Assembly (NCBI RefSeq): GCF_019050325.1
Contig: NZ_VOMB01000016.1
Coordinates: 459,548-523,547, forward strand
Source of the DNA: [Mycobacterium] fortunisiensis
Lineage (GTDB): Bacteria > Actinomycetota > Actinomycetes > Mycobacteriales > Mycobacteriaceae
Direction of reading: 5' to 3'
Length of the DNA: 64,000 nucleotides
Made by a program: the position numbers and the translations under genes. How positions within the stretch are numbered: the stretch's first letter is position 1; each line of letters opens with the position of its first letter. Below the pieces are notes generated by a model that was given only the letters and a program-made list of their open reading frames with translations, searched no databases and was not told the DNA's origin. Shown in pieces: positions 61,113 through 64,000 of this stretch.

Positions 61113-61318
61113 CCACCACGCCCCCAAACCGCAGCCATCACGACCGGAGCTCAGAGGCCCCCGCAGCACCGCCCCACCGGCCACGCGGCGAACCCGCAGG
61201 TCAAAGGGGGTGGGGGGTGGACCAGACCCGACCTCGCCCCGCAACTCAGGGCATAGGCGTGACGAGAGGGAGCCACCCCCGAAAAAAATCGACCTATTTC
61301 GTCCGTTCGATTCGCTGA
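61109..61318 (+). CDS. Short Pro/Arg-rich frame after the tape measure
   Basis: 69 codons from ATG 61109, overlapping the tape-measure stop (ATGA). Composition is Pro, Arg, Ser and Gly (SEAPAAPPHRPRGEPAGQRG), with no recognisable fold. It spans a G-rich run (about 61205-61220). It may be a real small protein, or merely an open frame across a packaging or regulatory site. Confidence 0.4.
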   Translation: MTTTPPNRSHHDRSSEAPAAPPHRPRGEPAGQRGWGVDQTRPRPATQGIGVTRGSHPRKKSTYFVRSIR

Positions 61319-61331
61319 AGGAAAGGTTCTG

Positions 61332-61709
61332 ATGGCTGACGACGAGCACCCCGTGCCGCGCGGATTGAAGGCTGCCGGGCGCCGGCTGTGGCGGTCCACC
61401 GTGGGTGAGTTTGTGCTGGCAGAGCATGAATTGGCGTTGCTTCTGCAGGTGTGTAGGACCGCTGACGCTTGTGATGCACTGCAGGCGATCGTTGACGCGG
61501 ACGGGGTGCTCGATGAGTCTCCGCAGGGCCGCCGAGCGCATCCCGCATTGGTCGAATTGCGGCAGCAGAGGGCCATTTTTTCGCGATTAATCGCACAATT
61601 GGGAATCCCGGTCGGAGCTGAATCCGATGAGCTGGACGATGATGACGACCAGCCGAGGCGTGGCCGGCGCGGGGGGCCGGTGTATGGGATCACTGGGGCT
61701 GCGTCGTGA
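61332..61709 (+). CDS. Phage terminase small subunit, P27 family
   Basis: 125 aa from ATG 61332 with ribosome site AAGGAAAGG. PRGLKAAGRRLWRSTVGEFVLAEHELALLLQVCRTADACD, HPALVELRQQRAIFSRLIAQLG and an acidic tail match P27-type small terminases as found in phiRv1/phiRv2 (Rv2652c position). It would recognise packaging sites in DNA. No large subunit follows, so packaging would need a helper phage's motor. Confidence 0.88.
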   Translation: MADDEHPVPRGLKAAGRRLWRSTVGEFVLAEHELALLLQVCRTADACDALQAIVDADGVLDESPQGRRAHPALVELRQQRAIFSRLIAQLGIPVGAESDELDDDDDQPRRGRRGGPVYGITGAAS

Positions 61710-61960
61710 GGCGTCGGCGGCCGGTGGTGCAGGACGGGGCGGCGCATCGGCTGGTTGATTCGTCGTCGTGGCCGAAGTGTGTGCGTTTCGATGGGGAGGT
61801 TCAGGCGTGTTGGTGCTGGTTCGCGGAGCGGCATGAGGAGGTCGGCGCGGACGATTGGCCCGGTGGGGAGTTGGCGTTTGTCGTTGATTTCCTGAATGTG
61901 ACTCAGCGGCATGACTGCAATGCGCCGTTCGTAGTGCCAGCAAGCGAACCGTCACGATGA
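61706..61960 (+). CDS. Small hypothetical protein after the terminase
   Basis: 84 aa from GTG 61706, overlapping the terminase stop (GTGA). Basic N-terminus, Trp/Cys-rich centre (VRFDGEVQACWCWFAERHEE), His and Cys near the end. In phages the gene after the small terminase is often an HNH endonuclease, but the HNH pattern is absent. Not recognised. Confidence 0.65.
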   Translation: MRRRRPVVQDGAAHRLVDSSSWPKCVRFDGEVQACWCWFAERHEEVGADDWPGGELAFVVDFLNVTQRHDCNAPFVVPASEPSR

Positions 61961-61985
61961 TCGTGACGCAGTTGCGCGAGAATGG

Positions 61986-62020
61986 GAATCGCCCCGAACA
62001 CCGAAGTGTCGGGGCGATTC
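61986..62020. terminator. Bidirectional terminator between convergent operons
   Basis: GAATCGCCCCGA (61986-61997) pairs perfectly with TCGGGGCGATTC (62009-62020); inside, CAC and GTG close on a CGAA tetraloop. It lies between the last rightward gene and the leftward pair of the element. Flanking U-runs are weak. Confidence 0.75.
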
Positions 62021-62047
62021 GTTGTCGTGGAGAGGAACGACTGGCGG

Positions 62048-62692
62048 CTATTCGGTGTCGTTGAATTTGACGTCGATGCCGCGGGCTGCAGCGAGCGCAT
62101 TGAGGAGAGCGAGAAGTGCTGCAGTTTCACCATGTGTCCACGTTTCGGGCGGCAACGCATCCAGCACCATGTGGATGCGGTTGTGCAGCTTGTCGAGTTC
62201 ATCAGTGGAGGATGTCTCCAATGCGGAGGTCTCATGGGGCGCGGTTCTGCGCTCCCGCCACTGGCGGTAGTCCTCCTGCTCGGCGTGATCACGGACTGGC
62301 CGCTCCCACTGAGCATCGCGCAGTACCGCGTGCCGCGTCAGTTGTTTGCAGACAGTGCATTTGAGGGTTCTCGTCAGTCGCCAGCCGTTGGGGTGCCGGC
62401 CGTCTTCGCAGGAGCGGTTATCGTCGTCGCGTCTCCAGTAGCCCCATGCAACGGTGCGTAGCTGCCCGCATTTACAGCAGAGTGCACGGCAACGATTATC
62501 GGCTGGGGTGCGCCGCCAACGCAGCCAGTCGTCGACGATCATCACGCGGCGCGTGTGGGGTCCGGTCTCTTTGCCTGAGCTGGTGCGGCATGGCCATCCG
62601 GGTCCGGCGTTGCAGAACGGGCAGCGGTGGTCGAGTGCTGGATGCGGTTCGGTGAACGACTCGCCGGCAGAGGCCTTCTTCTTCGCGGTCAT
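62048..62692 (-). CDS. Phage-type zinc-knuckle protein
   Basis: 214 aa from ATG 62692. Several Cys clusters: HRCPFCNAGPGWPCRTSSGK near residue 24 (a pattern frequent in mycobacteriophage proteins), ALCCKCGQLRTV near 70, and LKCTVCKQLTRH near 111. The C-terminus is helical (ETAALLALLNALAAARGIDV). Nucleic-acid binding is likely; the role is unknown. It overlaps the upstream HTH gene by four bases, so the two are coupled. Confidence 0.72.
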   Translation of the reverse strand: MTAKKKASAGESFTEPHPALDHRCPFCNAGPGWPCRTSSGKETGPHTRRVMIVDDWLRWRRTPADNRCRALCCKCGQLRTVAWGYWRRDDDNRSCEDGRHPNGWRLTRTLKCTVCKQLTRHAVLRDAQWERPVRDHAEQEDYRQWRERRTAPHETSALETSSTDELDKLHNRIHMVLDALPPETWTHGETAALLALLNALAAARGIDVKFNDTE

Positions 62693-63588
62693 CGCAGGCC
62701 CTTCCCGCCGCTCTGGGCGGGAAGAGCGTCTGCCCCGATGGTGTCGTCGTCTTCTTCGGGCACGCCGTAGGCGTACGTTTCAATCGCGTCCGAGATGTCC
62801 TCGGCGCCCATCACAATGTTGTTGGCGGCGCCGTCCACGAGTCGCGGGTCGAGCTGGTCGGCGGCCTTGTCGAGCGCGACGACGGCCAGCTTGAGGTAGC
62901 CGAGTGCGGTCACGACGTCGACAGCCGCCATCAGGGGACTGTCTTCGGGCAGGCCGCGCAACATCGTGTTGACCTCGACGCGCAACGTGTCGATCTTGCT
63001 GGTGGCGTCGTCGAGGAGCTGCGGGGCGCTCGGCTCAGGCAGCGGCGGCAACTCTTGCTCGTCCACATGAATCGGATCAGACTCGGTCGCAACGGGTTCC
63101 GGCTCAACAGGTGGTGCACTTTCCACCACCTGATCAGCAGCGGCCAAGTCCTTGATGACCGTCTTTCGACTGATGCCGGTAGCCGCCTCGATGGCGCGGA
63201 GGCTCAGCCCCGATTCCCGCAGCGACGAGACAACCTCGGTCCGTTCCTCACGAGGCAGGCGTAGGCGACTGGTGCCGGCACTGGCGGGCCGGCCGGCCCA
63301 CTGCTCGACCTGGTCGGCCACCTGGAGGATCGCTTCAGCGATCTTGCGGGCCTCGGCGGGCTGGTAGTGCGACGAGTCGATGTAGACCAGCGGTGCGTCG
63401 GCTCCCTCGGTCGCGATCGTGCCGTCGCCCCACTGCACGACTACTCCGCGAACGTCGGTGTCAGCAACCGGTGCGGATGGGGTCCACACGCAGCGATAGG
63501 CGGTGGGTGTTGCGGGCTGCCAGTCGTCGGAATGCTCGGGATCGGCCCCGGTCGGCAGCGGCACGGTGATGATGTCGGTGGTGGTCAT
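62689..63588 (-). CDS. HTH protein, candidate element regulator
   Basis: 299 aa from ATG 63588 (ribosome site AGAGGG); the open frame extends to 63645. The centre has a ParB/resolvase-like HTH: EVVSSLRESGLSLRAIEAAT, then GISRKTVIKDL, at about residues 120-155. N-terminal half beta-rich (YRCVWTPSAPVADTDVRGVV), C-terminal half acidic and helical. First gene of the only leftward operon, next to attR: a plausible repressor, immunity or partition factor. Not a classical cI-type repressor. Confidence 0.72.
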   Translation of the reverse strand: MTTTDIITVPLPTGADPEHSDDWQPATPTAYRCVWTPSAPVADTDVRGVVVQWGDGTIATEGADAPLVYIDSSHYQPAEARKIAEAILQVADQVEQWAGRPASAGTSRLRLPREERTEVVSSLRESGLSLRAIEAATGISRKTVIKDLAAADQVVESAPPVEPEPVATESDPIHVDEQELPPLPEPSAPQLLDDATSKIDTLRVEVNTMLRGLPEDSPLMAAVDVVTALGYLKLAVVALDKAADQLDPRLVDGAANNIVMGAEDISDAIETYAYGVPEEDDDTIGADALPAQSGGKGLR

Positions 63589-63638
63589 GGCTAACCCTCT
63601 CAGTTCGACGATCGTCGATCCGAGCTGCCAAATCCCGT

Positions 63639-63655
63639 TGGGCACGTATTGGGCA
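63639..63655 (+). promoter_or_regulatory. Right arm-type site for the integrase
   Basis: TGGGCACGTATTGGGCA, identical to 51963-51979 and in the same orientation, 48 bp left of the attR core. Confidence 0.68.
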
Positions 63656-63703
63656 TGGGCCCTGATCAGATCCCCTGAAAGTGGTTCTGACCTGCGGTAA
63701 TAC

Positions 63704-63726
63704 TGGTGCGCGATACTGGGATTGAA
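63704..63726. other. attR core of the integrated element
   Basis: The same 23 bp as at 51818. It forms the 3' end of the intact tRNA-Val, including the T-arm 3' side, acceptor strand, discriminator and encoded CCA (TGG on the plus strand at 63704). Confidence 0.92.
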
Positions 63727-63778
63727 CCAGTGACCTCTTCCGTGTCAGGGAAGCGCTCTCCCGCTGAGCTAATCGCGC
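63707..63778 (-). tRNA. tRNA-Val (GAC), integration target
   Basis: 72 nt on the minus strand: 5' GCGCGAT and 3' ATCGCGC acceptor, D-arm TAGCTCAGCGGGAGAGC, anticodon loop CCTGACACGG gives GAC, T-arm GGTTCAATCCC. CCA follows in the DNA. The element restores its 3' end, so the gene should be functional, but its terminator has been moved 12 kb away. Confidence 0.97.
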
Positions 63779-63795
63779 TGGTAGAAATTTTTTGG

Positions 63796-63866
63796 AGGTG
63801 GAGACGGGAATCGAACCCGTGTGCACGGCTTTGCAGGCCGTTGCCTCACCACTCGGCCACTCCACC
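63796..63866 (-). tRNA. tRNA-Cys (GCA)
   Basis: 71 nt on the minus strand: GGTGGAG pairs with CTCCACC; anticodon loop CCTGCAAAG gives GCA; T-arm GGTTCGATTCC; CCA is encoded at 63793-63795. Second gene of the Gly-Cys-Val operon, 17 bp from tRNA-Val. Confidence 0.97.
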
Positions 63867-63896
63867 GCTGGGGTTGATGCCACAATCGCACCTTCG

Positions 63897-63969
63897 AGCG
63901 GATGACGGGATTCGAACCCGCGACCCTCACCTTGGCAAGGTGATGCGCTACCAACTGCGCTACATCCGC
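63897..63969 (-). tRNA. tRNA-Gly (GCC), copy 2
   Basis: 73 nt, identical to the copy at 49746, and the first gene of the tRNA operon. Its 5' flank to the window end at 64000 is also identical to that of copy 1. Confidence 0.97.
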
Positions 63970-64000
63970 GCGCCACGAGCGAGATCGTCGCCCGTCGCGA
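63897..64000. repeat. Direct repeat: tRNA-Gly plus 5' flank, right copy
   Basis: Identical to 49746-49849 over all 104 bp available before the window edge; same orientation. Confidence 0.95.

Larger units (their letters stand above)
51818..63726. mobile_element. phiRv2-like integrative element in tRNA-Val, 11.9 kb
   Basis: Bounded by identical 23-bp att cores. Rightward genes: integrase, small hypothetical, excisionase-like, DUF6011-like, DUF2742, RecA-like ATPase, several small proteins, tape-measure protein, small terminase. Leftward pair at the right end: zinc-knuckle protein and HTH protein. No recognisable capsid, portal, large terminase or lysis gene. The integrase and DUF2742 resemble M. 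tuberculosis phiRv2 (Rv2659c, Rv2656c), which also sits in a tRNA-Val gene in this chromosomal neighbourhood. Phage satellite or reduced prophage. Confidence 0.9.

Noticed and set aside
51818..63726. The element searched for a known anti-phage defence or toxin-antitoxin module
   Set aside because: No nuclease, reverse transcriptase, Abi, TIR, kinase or toxin motif was recognised. The ATPase fits replication better than defence.

Overview
The window is high-GC actinobacterial DNA whose gene content and order mark it as a mycobacterium, most likely a rapid grower (Mycolicibacterium type). From memory, positions 1-34445 follow the Mycobacterium tuberculosis block Rv2703-Rv2667 almost gene for gene: sigA, ppgK, suhB, cei, the DUF4193 and DUF3093 genes, dut, DUF3710, an OB-fold protein, DUF3159, ceoC-ceoB, an APC permease, an RNA methyltransferase, ArsB-like, CBS, dxs, RNase D, DUF3000, hemE-hemY-hemQ, msrB, aftC, a RibD-like reductase, an AFG1-type ATPase and clpC2. 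Mycobacteria-only families (AftC, Cei, PPE, MPT63-like) support this. Locus comparisons are from memory, not from a search.

Layout. 1-12.7 kb: housekeeping sigma factor (cut by the left edge), polyphosphate glucokinase, inositol monophosphatase, envelope and nucleotide-hygiene genes, and a CeoBC/APC potassium or amino-acid transport cluster. 12.8-17.4 kb: small basic protein, degenerate GGDEF membrane protein, and ion transport (ArsB/NhaD type, CBS, NhaA). 17.4-25.9 kb: isoprenoid entry (dxs), RNase D, haem synthesis by the coproporphyrin route (hemE, hemY, hemQ), a methyltransferase and MsrB. 26-34.4 kb: AraC regulator, methyltransferase, AftC with a lipoprotein hydrolase and a RibD-like protein, ZapE, and a clpC2 operon. 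34.5-43.9 kb: accessory regulator/transporter pairs, each with a visible candidate operator: PrrB-like orphan kinase, ArsR/MFS, GntR/MFS, LysR/TDT permease, and a class I DAHP synthase behind what looks like a ribosome-mediated attenuator whose leader peptide carries Tyr, Trp and Phe codons. 44-49.7 kb: an iron/haem locus (PPE protein with an IdeR-like box, HO-1-type haem oxygenase, TetR regulator with a long operator) and a secreted M4 metallopeptidase.

49.7-64 kb: a tRNA region. A tRNA operon on the minus strand (Gly-Cys-Val) lies at the right end. An 11.9-kb integrated element occupies the 3' end of tRNA-Val(GAC), bounded by identical 23-bp att cores at 51818 and 63704. It carries a phiRv2-type tyrosine integrase, an excisionase-like protein, a DUF2742 protein, a RecA-like replication ATPase, a tape-measure protein with a peptidase-like motif, a P27-type small terminase and a leftward regulatory pair. 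No capsid, portal, large terminase or lysis gene was recognised, so it looks like a phage satellite or a reduced prophage related to phiRv2 but with a different structural cargo. Beyond attL lie the displaced tRNA terminator, a degenerate PknF-like kinase and a second identical tRNA-Gly.
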